A stretch of 64,000 nt of DNA from contig JBKEET010000001.1 of assembly GCA_047777475.1 (NCBI GenBank), forward strand, positions 556,156 through 620,155, read 5' to 3'. Of the stretch, positions 44,335-52,847 are shown in pieces. Position 1 is the stretch's first letter; every line of letters begins with the position of its first letter. Under the pieces are notes generated by a model that saw only the letters and a program-made list of their open reading frames with translations, searched no databases and was not told the origin of the DNA. The position numbers and the translations under genes were made by a program. This DNA comes from Sutterella sp047777475. Lineage in GTDB: Bacteria > Pseudomonadota > Gammaproteobacteria > Burkholderiales > Burkholderiaceae_F.

Positions 44335-45843
44335 TCAGAGGTTGACGGGCTCGGCCGCAAAAGCCGAGTCGCCCGCAATGCGGCCGAAAACGAGGCCGTC
44401 GGCGATGGCGCAGCCGCCGAGGCGCGAGGCGCCGTGCGCGCCGCCCGTGACTTCGCCCGCGGCATAGAGCCCGGGGATCACGCGGCCCATGACGTCGACC
44501 ACCTCGGCGCGGCGGTTGATGCCGACGCCGCCCATGCAGTAGTGGACCTTCGGCCAGACGCGCGCCGCATAAAACGGCGGCGTGTCGAGCTTGATCGCGA
44601 GCTGCAGCGGACGGTGGAACTCCTTGTCCTCGCCCTTTTCGACGAATTCGTTGAAGCGCGCCACCTGGGCCTTGAGGCCTTCGGCCGGGATGCCGTAGCC
44701 CTTGGCGAGGTCGTCGAGCGTCGCGAATTCGCGGATCACCTTGAACTTGAGGCCGTTGCGCAGGGTCTGCGCCTTTTCGACGCCCTTCTTGTCGGTGAAG
44801 CACACCGGGTAGACGGGCTTGCCGTTTTCCATCTGCGAGAGGATCGCATCGGAGCGCGCCTTGCGGTCGGCAAGCTCGTTGCAGAAGCGCTTGCCGGTCC
44901 TCACGTCGACCATGATGCCCTTGGGGAAGCCCGCAATCGTGTTGAACTGCGAGACCAGCCCAAAGCCCTTTTCGTCGGGCGAGGCCCAGGGCCCAAGCTG
45001 GATTTGGTCGAGCTGCACCGGGGCGCCGCCGATTGCGAGCATCGCAAGCAGGCCTTCGCCCGTGGCGCCCGGCTGGTTCGTGGAGTCGAGCCGATTGTCG
45101 AGCGACGGATCCTGCTGGCTGCGGAACCAGACGTTGCGCGAGAAGCCGCCCGTGGCCATGACCACGCCCTTGCGCGCGCCGTAGTTCACGACGACGCCCG
45201 ACTTCTCGTCGGGGAAGCGGTAGCGCTCGCGAACGACGAGGCCGATCACGCGGCCGTCGCTGCTGCGCACGAAGCTCTCCATCTTGGCGTAGAGGTGCAT
45301 GTCGACGCCGTGCTTGCGGCAGCTGTCGGCGAGCGGGCGGGTGATGCCGCCGCCCGTGCTCTCGATCGTCTGCATGATGCGGGGCACGGAGTGGCCGCCG
45401 AAATGCTGCACGAAGTTCTTGTACTTGACGCCGTGCTCGACCGTGAAGTCAAACGCCGGGCGGGTGCCTTCGACGATCATCTTCAGGAGGTCGACGTGCG
45501 AAAGGCCGCGGCCCGAGCGGATCATGTCCTTCAACATCAGCTCGGGGCTGTCCTTGATGCCTTCCTTTTCCTGCAGGGGCGAGCCTGCGACGGCGAAGGC
45601 ACCGCCGTTGACGGCGGAGTTGCCGCCGAAGACGGGCATCTTCTCGATAAGGAGGACCGAGGCGCCCTTGAGGCGGGCCTCGAGTGCGGCGGCCAGGCCG
45701 GCGAAGCCGGAGCCGACGACGATGATGTCGTAAATCTTGTCAAAGGCGGGCTTGCCTTCTGCGGCGGACACGTGCCCCGCGAGGACGGCGGCCGCACCGG
45801 CCGCGCTGCCGGCGAGAAGGCGGCGACGGGAAATAGGGGTCAT
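44335..45843 (-). CDS. Tat-exported FAD-dependent reductase, fumarate/urocanate reductase family
   Basis: A 502-residue flavoprotein, first gene of the sigma-54 operon. MTPISRRRLLAG is a Tat signal; IYDIIVVGSGFAGLAAALEA and LLIEKMPVFGGNSAVNGG bind FAD; VDVRTGKRFCNELADRKARSD covers the catalytic-Arg region; VHYCMGGVGINRRAEV and LYAAGEVTGGAHGASRLGG close the fold. QLDQIQLGPW replaces the HPT-type substrate loop of fumarate reductases, pointing to a larger, non-fumarate acceptor such as urocanate or a cinnamate; this is inference. With the tetraheme cytochrome it makes a split flavocytochrome c. Its promoter is at 45888-45904. Confidence 0.88.
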   Translation of the reverse strand: MTPISRRRLLAGSAAGAAAVLAGHVSAAEGKPAFDKIYDIIVVGSGFAGLAAALEARLKGASVLLIEKMPVFGGNSAVNGGAFAVAGSPLQEKEGIKDSPELMLKDMIRSGRGLSHVDLLKMIVEGTRPAFDFTVEHGVKYKNFVQHFGGHSVPRIMQTIESTGGGITRPLADSCRKHGVDMHLYAKMESFVRSSDGRVIGLVVRERYRFPDEKSGVVVNYGARKGVVMATGGFSRNVWFRSQQDPSLDNRLDSTNQPGATGEGLLAMLAIGGAPVQLDQIQLGPWASPDEKGFGLVSQFNTIAGFPKGIMVDVRTGKRFCNELADRKARSDAILSQMENGKPVYPVCFTDKKGVEKAQTLRNGLKFKVIREFATLDDLAKGYGIPAEGLKAQVARFNEFVEKGEDKEFHRPLQLAIKLDTPPFYAARVWPKVHYCMGGVGINRRAEVVDVMGRVIPGLYAAGEVTGGAHGASRLGGCAIADGLVFGRIAGDSAFAAEPVNL

Positions 45844-45887
45844 AGCTGCTCTCCAGTTAAAAAATATTCGAGTGCACTCCTTTGCTT

Positions 45888-45904
45888 AGCAAACGCCGTG
45901 CCAA
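45888..45904 (-). promoter_or_regulatory. Sigma-54 (-24/-12) promoter of the reductase-cytochrome-lyase operon
   Basis: The minus strand reads TTGGCACGGCGTTTGCT, which matches the -24/-12 consensus TTGGCACGN4TTGCW throughout. It lies 45 bases before the FAD reductase start. Transcription would begin around 45876 and require RpoN and an enhancer-binding protein, which is encoded divergently. Confidence 0.88.
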
Positions 45905-46017
45905 AATCCGAAAGAATTAGTCCTTTCGATGGATAACAGGCAGTTGCAAAAATCCATCAAAAATCAATGAATATCGCCGCTTTCTCGTTTTCCCCATAAG
46001 ACTTGTTTAAGGGTTCA

Positions 46018-46065
46018 CGAAATATCGTAAAATAAAACGATATTTCGTAAATTCACGATATTTCG
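46018..46065. promoter_or_regulatory. Three ACGATATTTCG operator-like sites
   Basis: The 11-mer CGAAATATCGT at 46018-46028 is followed by its complement ACGATATTTCG at 46037-46047 and again at 46055-46065, with start-to-start spacings of 19 and 18 bases. They lie ~115-160 bases upstream of the sigma-54 promoter and just before the activator gene, the usual place for upstream activating sites. The first site touches a possible -10 box (TAAAAT, 46028-46033) of the activator gene, so autoregulation is plausible. Confidence 0.65.
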
Positions 46066-46072
46066 AGAGGCC

Positions 46073-47695
46073 ATGACGATGGTTCCCGAGTCCGTTTTCC
46101 CGCATGAGCTGCGGCTTCGCACCTATGAGCGCATCACCGAGACGCTCGAGCTCGAGAAGGCACTGCAGGGCGTGCTGCTGACGCTGAAGAGCGTGCTCCC
46201 CGCCGACGGCGTCTTCGTCAACTACTTCAGGCCCGAGGACAGCTCCGTGCAGTTCATGGCGAAGGCCGATGCGAAAAGCGCCGAGAAGTACACCGAGTAC
46301 GTGCCGGTTCCTTATACGTGGCGCGAGCAGATGACCTACGAAAAGCGCGGCACCTGCCTTGTGGCCTCGCGCCCCGAGGACGACCCGCCGACGCAGTATG
46401 TGCTGAGCCGCACGATCCCGAAGGCGCGCTCCTGGATCATGCTGCGGCTCCTACTTTCGGGCACGCACTTCGGCGTCGTCTGCTTTTATTCGGATAAGCT
46501 GGCGGCCTTCAATGAAAGGCACGCCGAGATCGTCTCGGCGCTTCACAATCCGCTTGCGCTGGCCGTCGGCTATGCGCTCGCGATGTGGTTCCGCTCAGCG
46601 GGCCTGCGCCTGAATGAAGAAAACCGCCGTCTGCAGAGCACCATCTCCGCCGGGTCGGAAGCGCCGCTTGAAGCGCTCTTGAAGCGCACGCCGTCCCTTG
46701 TTCATATCGCGCCGCAGATCCGTCGCGTTGCACCCTATAACGCCACGGTGATGCTCACGGGCGAGTCGGGCTGCGGCAAGGACGTCGTCGCGGGCGTGAT
46801 CCAGCGCCTCTCCGGACGGCGCGATGCGCCTTTTGTGAGAGTGAACTGCGCGGCGCTCCCGCCCAACCTCATTGAGAGTGAGCTCTTCGGCTACGAGAAG
46901 GGGGCATTCACCGGGGCCGCCTCGCGGCACCCCGGCCTCTTCGAGCAGGCCGACGGCGGAACGCTCTTTTTGGACGAAGTGGGCGAACTGCCGCTCGCTG
47001 CTCAGGCAAAGCTCCTTCGCGTGCTGCAGGGCCAGGGCTTCAGGCGCGTGGGCGGCGACAAGGACGTGAACACCGATGTGCGCATCATCTGCGCCACGAA
47101 CCGCGACCTCGAGGCGATGGTCGCGGCGAAAACCTTCCGCGAAGATCTCTATTGGCGCCTCAACGTTTTTCCGATCCGCATTGCGCCCCTGAGGGAGCGG
47201 CTCGAAGACATCGAGCCGCTGGCGGCTTACTTCATGTCGAGTATTTCGCGCCGCTACGGCCTCCCGATGGCTCCGCGTCTCTCGGAGGAGGCTATCGCCC
47301 AGGCGAAGGCCTGGACGTGGCCAGGCAACGTGAGGGAGCTTCGCAACGTGATGGAGCGCGCGGTGCTCTCTGGCGAAAGCATCGTGCGGCATCTCGATCT
47401 CAGGAGCGAGGGAGAGGGAGTGCGCGACGGTCTTTCGGTAGCGCAGCTGGCGGCAAGGGATGCGTTCAAGAAAGAGGGTTCTTCCGAAGCAGTGAAGAAG
47501 AGCGAGAGAGCGGTCCCGTTAGGGACGTTCGACGAGTGCCAGAGAACCTACTTCAGGTCACTGCTTAAAAGCACGGGCGGCAAGATCAGCGGCGTGGGCG
47601 GAGCGGCCGAGAAAGCGGGGATGCATCCCAACACGCTTCGCAGCCGGCTTTTGAAGCTTGGGCTCTACAACCCGAGAGCGGAACGGTTTTCTTAG
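46073..47695 (+). CDS. Sigma-54-dependent transcriptional activator (GAF-AAA+-Fis)
   Basis: A 540-residue enhancer-binding protein. Residues ~15-170 form a GAF-like sensory domain (VLPADGVFVNYF, WIMLRLLLSGTHFGVVCFY). The AAA+ domain (~205-430) has Walker A TGESGCGKD, the sigma-54-contacting GAFTGA in YEKGAFTGAASR, Walker B TLFLDEVGEL and the arginine-finger region FREDLYWRLNVFPI. The C-terminal Fis-type helix-turn-helix (GGAAEKAGMHPNTLRSRLLKLGL) binds DNA. It is transcribed divergently from the reductase operon, across three repeated sites and a sigma-54 promoter, so it is almost certainly that operon's activator. The GAF domain would sense the inducing small molecule. Confidence 0.93.
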   Translation: MTMVPESVFPHELRLRTYERITETLELEKALQGVLLTLKSVLPADGVFVNYFRPEDSSVQFMAKADAKSAEKYTEYVPVPYTWREQMTYEKRGTCLVASRPEDDPPTQYVLSRTIPKARSWIMLRLLLSGTHFGVVCFYSDKLAAFNERHAEIVSALHNPLALAVGYALAMWFRSAGLRLNEENRRLQSTISAGSEAPLEALLKRTPSLVHIAPQIRRVAPYNATVMLTGESGCGKDVVAGVIQRLSGRRDAPFVRVNCAALPPNLIESELFGYEKGAFTGAASRHPGLFEQADGGTLFLDEVGELPLAAQAKLLRVLQGQGFRRVGGDKDVNTDVRIICATNRDLEAMVAAKTFREDLYWRLNVFPIRIAPLRERLEDIEPLAAYFMSSISRRYGLPMAPRLSEEAIAQAKAWTWPGNVRELRNVMERAVLSGESIVRHLDLRSEGEGVRDGLSVAQLAARDAFKKEGSSEAVKKSERAVPLGTFDECQRTYFRSLLKSTGGKISGVGGAAEKAGMHPNTLRSRLLKLGLYNPRAERFS

Positions 47696-48303
47696 ACAAA
47701 GCCGTTTCTGGTCTGCATAACTAATTGATAAGCTGATTCTTGACCATGGGAAGCGATCAGGAGTCAGTTGCGGAGTCTGTAAAACTCATTCCAATTGATG
47801 ATAGGTTTATGAATGATATGCGGAATTGTCCTGAGATTTTCGGGTATTAATCGTAGCATATGGCACATTTAGTCTTTTCTGCAAAGGATATACTGTTTTT
47901 TTTTCATTGTCAGCGCTTTAATCTGGGTTTCCATAATTTTTTGAAAAGATTCCTATATTACCTTCTTATAATTAATTTTTTTACAAATTCCCTTAAAACA
48001 TATAATCAGTTGTTCTGTATTTAATTTATAGTTAAAAATATTAATTAATTTATAGAACACTAGTTTTAACACTGGTTTTTATAAATTCAGCAACTGCATT
48101 GGAATGGTGTATGTGCATGTCCATAAAGCTTTTTGTGATAAAGGGAATAATTATCAGATCCTTCCATAGAATAAATCCTAAGAGGGGAGGAAGTGCTACA
48201 AAAGTTAAGTTCAGGTTTACATTGAAGCAAGGACAAGGTAAGATAAGGCTAGCTTTTTGGGACTAACCCACCCAATATCGATTATCGATCTGAGGAGATT
48301 CAA
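47696..48303. other. AT-rich gene-free stretch
   Basis: No open frame with any support. The AT content rises sharply after the sigma-54 activator gene, marking the start of the accessory defence-like block. Near its end GAGGAG (48292-48297) is the ribosome site of the next gene. No repeat or RNA gene was recognised. Confidence 0.5.
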
Positions 48304-48588
48304 GTGTTTGCATATCGTGTCGGCTTCCCTGGTTGGAAGATCGCTGCACGTCTTGGATTCATGCTCAAAGTTCGTGTCGAAGTTCTTTGGGATGATGAGG
48401 CCAAGGTTTTTGTCGCTCGTAGTGACGATTTTCTGCCAGATTTTGGATGTGTTGCTGAGTCAGCCACATGGGATGGTCTGAAGGCAGAACTTAATTCTGT
48501 CTTTGAAGATGCCTTTGAGTCCATCTTTGGCAAACCGATTAAACATCATCAGTTATTTGATGCTAATTTGCGTTTCGCTCATCAATGA
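48304..48588 (+). CDS. hicB: HicB-like antitoxin (DUF1902)
   Basis: A 94-residue antitoxin. The GTG at 48304 is chosen over the ATG at 48361 because AGGAG stands six bases before it and because the extra RVGFPGWKIAARLGF segment is conserved in DUF1902 proteins. The remainder (RVEVLWDDEAKVFVARSDDF, then VAESATWDGLKAELN) is the RNase-H-like HicB fold that caps the toxin. It overlaps the toxin gene by four bases (ATGA), the typical tight coupling of a type II toxin-antitoxin pair. Antitoxin-first order is the reverse of classical hicAB. Confidence 0.8.
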   Translation: MFAYRVGFPGWKIAARLGFMLKVRVEVLWDDEAKVFVARSDDFLPDFGCVAESATWDGLKAELNSVFEDAFESIFGKPIKHHQLFDANLRFAHQ

Positions 48589-48773
48589 ATGGTTTTTATA
48601 AACAACTTAAAGAAATCCTGAAGCGGCATGGTTTCCAGATTATTCGTCAAGGTAGAGGAGATCACCAAATCTGGGGAAATGGAAAAGTACAATGTCCCGT
48701 TGATAGAAACTGTAGATCTAGGCACACTGCTAATGCAGTATTGAAGCAGTGTGGCATTGATGAGAAAATTTAA
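48585..48773 (+). CDS. hicA: HicA-like mRNA interferase toxin
   Basis: A 62-residue double-stranded-RNA-binding-fold toxin. FYKQLKEILKRHGFQIIRQGRGDHQIW has the glycine-flanked catalytic histidine (GRGDH, residue 27) of HicA, and the end HTANAVLKQCGI matches the closing helix. HicA cleaves mRNA and halts growth unless bound by HicB. Its ATG lies inside the end of hicB. It is shorter than many HicA proteins but complete in its core. Confidence 0.82.
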   Translation: MNGFYKQLKEILKRHGFQIIRQGRGDHQIWGNGKVQCPVDRNCRSRHTANAVLKQCGIDEKI

Positions 48774-48775
48774 CA

Positions 48776-48801
48776 GCCCTCGGCAAACGAGGGCTTTTTT
48801 A
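48776..48801 (+). terminator. Terminator of the hicBA pair
   Basis: GCCCTCG pairs with CGAGGGC around a five-base loop and is followed by TTTTTTA. Confidence 0.88.
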
Positions 48802-48966
48802 TTGCTTTTTATAAACTGTTTTTTCAAAAATTATACTATCGATGGGATAAAAAAGGATTCCCTTTTAATTTAAATTTAATATTTATTTGTTTTTTTGTTT
48901 AATTAATAGATTTAATTTTATTATGCTTCTGTAGAATATTTTTTGTTTTGCTTAAATTAAAAATAT

Positions 48967-51318
48967 TTAAAATAGCCAGCCAATATCAATATCTAGATTT
49001 TCCTTCAATTTCAGCCTGTTTTCAACATTGATTGTGTTAACTGTCCAGCCTAGTGCCTGACAATTTTTAATAAATGTACTCAAACGGTTCTGCAAGAACA
49101 TTTCCTTCAGAGTCACAACAACACCAAAAGGTTGATAGTGGGCTTTCCCGGAAGAAGCTCTCTCCTTAGTTCGAATCATCAGTCCCCACCTGGGATTTTC
49201 TTTATTGACAATGCTCCTGGGATAGCGGCGCGATTTTACTTTTTCTGCCACTCGTTTAACGTTATCCCACTTCCGATGGGCTTTCCTTACATCAGCTTCC
49301 AAGTCAGCTGCACCGTTTTCATCGCCTTGAGTGTTATCGTCGATGGATTTTATACCGTACTTAACGGTGAGCTGGTCTTGAGATTTTGAAGTTTTGGCAG
49401 TTAGACGACCGAAATGAAGATCCATTTCGGTTTGCGTATAGTCAACGCCCTGGCTACGGTCACATTGCGGGAAATAGCAAAGCGTCGCACGTGCAAAATA
49501 GGGGTACTTAGATTCTGCGATAGGCACTGGAATATTGTAAGTATATGTTTCATATGCAGTACAAACACCGCTGATCACAAAGCGAATTTCATCGTTCCCT
49601 GAGCCGAGAACTTCGCGAATGTCAACTGGTACTACACCGAATCCTTTGAGTGGCACATTGTCACAAGGGGTCTTCCATTGTGCTGCGGAATCTATTAGTA
49701 ATGCTTTAGCAACTTCTCTTGACAGGTTCATGTTGTGAATAAGAAAAGCCGCTTTCCTAGAAATCCATGCTGCCGCTATAGAGCTTCCAGCTATTTGCAA
49801 CCGATGGCCTCTTGCGCCGATAACCTTGAAGCCTTCTTCTTGGGTTCCCCCGAAATAACAGATATCTGGTTTGACAAAAAAAGAAAGAACAGGTCCGGTC
49901 CTTGAATAAAGGGCTGGTCGAGCGTCTGTGTCAACAGAATTGACAACCAATGAATTCAAAGAATCAGCAGGTGATCCTACTCTTTTGCGGGGGAGAGAAT
50001 CATTGATACGTTTGTTGTCGTTCGTGCCTGCGACTACAAACAGCACGTCATACTTTACTTGTAATCGGTCTAGCTCAGCTCCAAGAATCGAGATGACATT
50101 GGTGTCTGTTTCCCCGACTGTACCGAAGGAGCAATTCCAAACTTTGATGTCCGCGTTGTTCTGAATGATGCCTTCTAACTGGTTAAGCACAAACGGAATG
50201 CTAGAAGGTTGTTTTGAGCCTCTCATTAAACGGAAATGCCTCACTTTAAATCTTCCGCAGTGATCATCGTAAAGAGGCTGTTTTGTCCCTTGAAGAGCAG
50301 GTCCGTCAACAAGTATGGAGTCCACGGCCGTGCCATGTGTTGTTTCATCCTCCCAATTTTCATCGTCGACAGGGAAATCTTGAAGACCATCGTTGTAGGT
50401 GACCCAGTCGTGGAAATAAACGGTTTGATCAAAAGCCGTATCAATGACCCCAATCGTGGGTTCATTTTGAGGAGTTGGTAGCTTTAGCGTAGAAATTTCT
50501 TCTCTGATCTCAACGCATTCTGATTCATCGAGTTGAAAACTGTCCGGGGTGGACATACAGATCAAGTAGGGAGCTTTTTCGAATAACAGACTGTAGTTAC
50601 TTTCGTTTAGGTGATAAACGATTTTATCGGAGCCTATTGGGTTACCGGCAATGTTCAGTCTTCGCAAGGCCTCAGCCGGTTTTAAATTTGTAGTGATCAG
50701 CTCTAGCAGTACGGAGCCCTGAAGCTTCTTGGTAGGACCTTTATAAGAGCGGAACTGCTTGATGAATGCTAAATCGCAGATCAGCTGGGCCATCTCGGTT
50801 TTGCTTATTGCACTTTGTTTCAACAGCCGATTCCATTCATTGCGATTTGAGCTTTTCGGATTATTGAAGTCATCCAGCTCCTTCGCAGTGATGCAAGAAC
50901 CGTTGCAGGCGGCTATAAAATCAGCCGTTTTACGAATTCTCTGAATAGCGTGGTCCAGACGCGACAAAGGAAGATAATAAGTAAAAACGTGGACATGAGT
51001 CTCTTTCAACTCGTTGTCAGTTACCAATTCGTATCGAATACTTCGGATGAAGGAGTCAGCTATTTCATTGGAATTTTCGAGAAAAAGGCGCTTAATCCTT
51101 TTGCTTTTCGGAAGGACTCGTTTGGCAACGGCATCTATAAGAGCCCCCTGGATTAATGGATTATTTTGCCATTGAAGCTTCGCTTGTTCGAGTTCATTTT
51201 GCAGAACTCTTAATTCAGATGCTTGAACAGTGACATTCTTTGGAAGAGACGGAGCACCGGCCCTCTTATCGCTTGGCATAGATTCGAGATGGCCACGAAG
51301 TTCAATAACTGGGTTCAT
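48967..51318 (-). CDS. Subtilisin-like (S8) protease of an AAA-protease pair
   Basis: A 783-residue protein without a signal peptide, so probably cytosolic. The first ~285 residues match no domain I recognise. The S8 domain follows with the catalytic triad Asp293 (GVIDTAF), His328 (THGTAV) and Ser513 (GSSIAAAW), and the oxyanion Asn in VVAGTNDN. A ~200-residue C-terminal region of mixed character follows. Its ATG overlaps the ATPase stop by four bases. Protease-AAA pairs of this kind occur in accessory regions and are thought to act in anti-phage or stress responses, the ATPase holding the protease in check or feeding it substrate; that role is inferred. Confidence 0.85.
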   Translation of the reverse strand: MNPVIELRGHLESMPSDKRAGAPSLPKNVTVQASELRVLQNELEQAKLQWQNNPLIQGALIDAVAKRVLPKSKRIKRLFLENSNEIADSFIRSIRYELVTDNELKETHVHVFTYYLPLSRLDHAIQRIRKTADFIAACNGSCITAKELDDFNNPKSSNRNEWNRLLKQSAISKTEMAQLICDLAFIKQFRSYKGPTKKLQGSVLLELITTNLKPAEALRRLNIAGNPIGSDKIVYHLNESNYSLLFEKAPYLICMSTPDSFQLDESECVEIREEISTLKLPTPQNEPTIGVIDTAFDQTVYFHDWVTYNDGLQDFPVDDENWEDETTHGTAVDSILVDGPALQGTKQPLYDDHCGRFKVRHFRLMRGSKQPSSIPFVLNQLEGIIQNNADIKVWNCSFGTVGETDTNVISILGAELDRLQVKYDVLFVVAGTNDNKRINDSLPRKRVGSPADSLNSLVVNSVDTDARPALYSRTGPVLSFFVKPDICYFGGTQEEGFKVIGARGHRLQIAGSSIAAAWISRKAAFLIHNMNLSREVAKALLIDSAAQWKTPCDNVPLKGFGVVPVDIREVLGSGNDEIRFVISGVCTAYETYTYNIPVPIAESKYPYFARATLCYFPQCDRSQGVDYTQTEMDLHFGRLTAKTSKSQDQLTVKYGIKSIDDNTQGDENGAADLEADVRKAHRKWDNVKRVAEKVKSRRYPRSIVNKENPRWGLMIRTKERASSGKAHYQPFGVVVTLKEMFLQNRLSTFIKNCQALGWTVNTINVENRLKLKENLDIDIGWLF

Positions 51319-52406
51319 TCCTGCTCCTTGGATGCGATTCTTGCAATTTGGCTTTTTGAAATTCCAGTTAGCATTTCAATTTCTCGGAGCGTGAACTGAC
51401 GCTTTCGTAGCTCTGGGATATTGAATTGATCATCCCCAACAAAATTTGTATAGAGAAGCTTGAAATATCCGTAACGTTCTGATGAATCGCTGAAAGCTAT
51501 GGCAGTCCGAATTTTATTTTTTAGAATACCGGGGGCAGGAAGCTTTTCTGGAATTTCAAAGATTTTTTTCGCCAATCTATAGTCAGGTTCCGTTAACGAA
51601 TTAGGAGGCAGACTGGCTTGAAGCAGAAATAGAGCAGATCTGACGAGGTCACTGTGGCTGTAGCGGTCGAAACTGACTGTGTGATCGAAGCGTCTGTGAA
51701 GGGCTTCATCAAGCATATTGCCAAGATTGGTCGTTGCAAACACAACAATGCTGTCTGGTAGAGAGTCCATACCACGAATAAAGGCAGAGGTAGCTCGTCC
51801 CATTTCCCGTACGTCGTTCTGGTCTGTTCGGTTCAATGCAATGGCATCGATTTCATCTACCAGAAACATTTTGGACTCAGGGGAGTGAGTTTGTGCGAGC
51901 TCATAAAAAAGCCGGTCAATATTTTTGGCGGTTTCTCCCATGCGGCTGTCAATGAGGCTAGATAGATTTAAAGAATAGAGCCTTCTTCCAGTCTCTTCCG
52001 CCAGTTGAGCGACTGCGGCAGTCTTTCCAGTTCCTGGCGATCCAATAAAAAGAAACTTGGACAGAAGACCCCGCCCCTGAAGAGCATGTTTGATTCCTGT
52101 CAGTTCTGTGGCCAATCCGGAAGGCCAAGGAAGCTTAACTGCTTGAGGAGTAATTTCTGAGAACAGTTTAAAAGTTTCGCTCTCAGATCCCGCCTTAGAA
52201 GATTTCAAATACCCGGGGGAAGGTGTCAGAGACTGAGGAAATAGAGAATTGGCAGCAGGATCTCTCAGGGTTTGAATGTAATTAGCTACGGCGTCATGCC
52301 CAGTACTGCGGAACTCAGCTATCACGTTATCAGTGAGACGATCGAATTCTCTGTCGTTGCGCTGATAGTGGTAACGGATCAATTCGGTTAATGTGCGGAC
52401 TTTCAT
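51315..52406 (-). CDS. AAA+ ATPase partnered with the S8 protease
   Basis: A 363-residue AAA+ protein. Walker A GSPGTGKT lies at residues 122-129 and Walker B FLVDEID at 181-187; FATTNLGNMLDEALHRRFDH holds sensor 1 and the arginine finger. The first ~95 residues are helical, and the C-terminus (FTLREIEMLTGISKSQIARI) resembles a helix-turn-helix. ATG 52406 is used since AAGGAG precedes it; an earlier ATG adds eight residues. It belongs to the FtsH/spastin-like classical AAA group by motif style. It is the first gene of a two-gene operon with the protease. Confidence 0.88.
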   Translation of the reverse strand: MKVRTLTELIRYHYQRNDREFDRLTDNVIAEFRSTGHDAVANYIQTLRDPAANSLFPQSLTPSPGYLKSSKAGSESETFKLFSEITPQAVKLPWPSGLATELTGIKHALQGRGLLSKFLFIGSPGTGKTAAVAQLAEETGRRLYSLNLSSLIDSRMGETAKNIDRLFYELAQTHSPESKMFLVDEIDAIALNRTDQNDVREMGRATSAFIRGMDSLPDSIVVFATTNLGNMLDEALHRRFDHTVSFDRYSHSDLVRSALFLLQASLPPNSLTEPDYRLAKKIFEIPEKLPAPGILKNKIRTAIAFSDSSERYGYFKLLYTNFVGDDQFNIPELRKRQFTLREIEMLTGISKSQIARIASKEQE

Positions 52407-52619
52407 GGTATGACTCCTTGCCTGCAACATTGTATCGTAAAAAAGAGACTAGGTAAACGATCTTGCAGGGACAAAACTAGATACTGAAAACCTATTGGAT
52501 CATCATCAGTCTAAGTTGTTTATAATGGCTGAAAACCTAAGAATCACTGTGATTAACACATGAATAGACTCTTTTTGCTCTTTGACTTGAGACTGAGAAT
52601 CGGATCTTTTGGGAAAAAA

Positions 52620-52698
52620 TTTTCAAAAATTGGACACACAATTTTTGAAAAACTTGCTAGAATAAAAAATAAGCACTGCGCGTCGGATGCGCAGTGCT
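52620..52698 (+). other. Two strong adjacent hairpins upstream of DUF2188 gene
   Basis: TTTTCAAAAATT (52620-52631) pairs perfectly with AATTTTTGAAAA (52640-52651). Then AGCACTGCGC (52672-52681) pairs perfectly with GCGCAGTGCT (52689-52698) around a seven-base loop. Neither has a clean T-run. They could be a structured leader, a small RNA or operator DNA for the neighbouring genes. Confidence 0.5.
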
Positions 52699-52847
52699 CT
52701 CAGTGGAATGCCTTAGAGGCCTGCATTCTGCCGACCCCCGGAACAACCAGTGAATTCTCAGTGTATTGGACGGGGCTTCGAAAATCAAGGCCTTCACTTA
52801 TGAAGATCTTCTCTGATCTTCTTAACATTCAACTTATAAAATACATT

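Noticed and set aside
42353..44467. A 704-codon plus-strand open frame opposite the lyase and cytochrome genes
   Set aside because: It is antisense to genes with clear families, has no ribosome site and reads as an Arg/Val/Gly/His-rich composition typical of GC-rich shadow frames.
44335..45843. Naming the sigma-54 operon reductase as urocanate reductase
   Set aside because: The substrate loop differs from fumarate reductases, but the residues needed to separate urocanate from cinnamate or other acids could not be aligned with certainty.
44434..45936. A 500-codon plus-strand open frame opposite the FAD reductase
   Set aside because: It shadows the reductase, whose Tat signal and FAD motifs are unambiguous.
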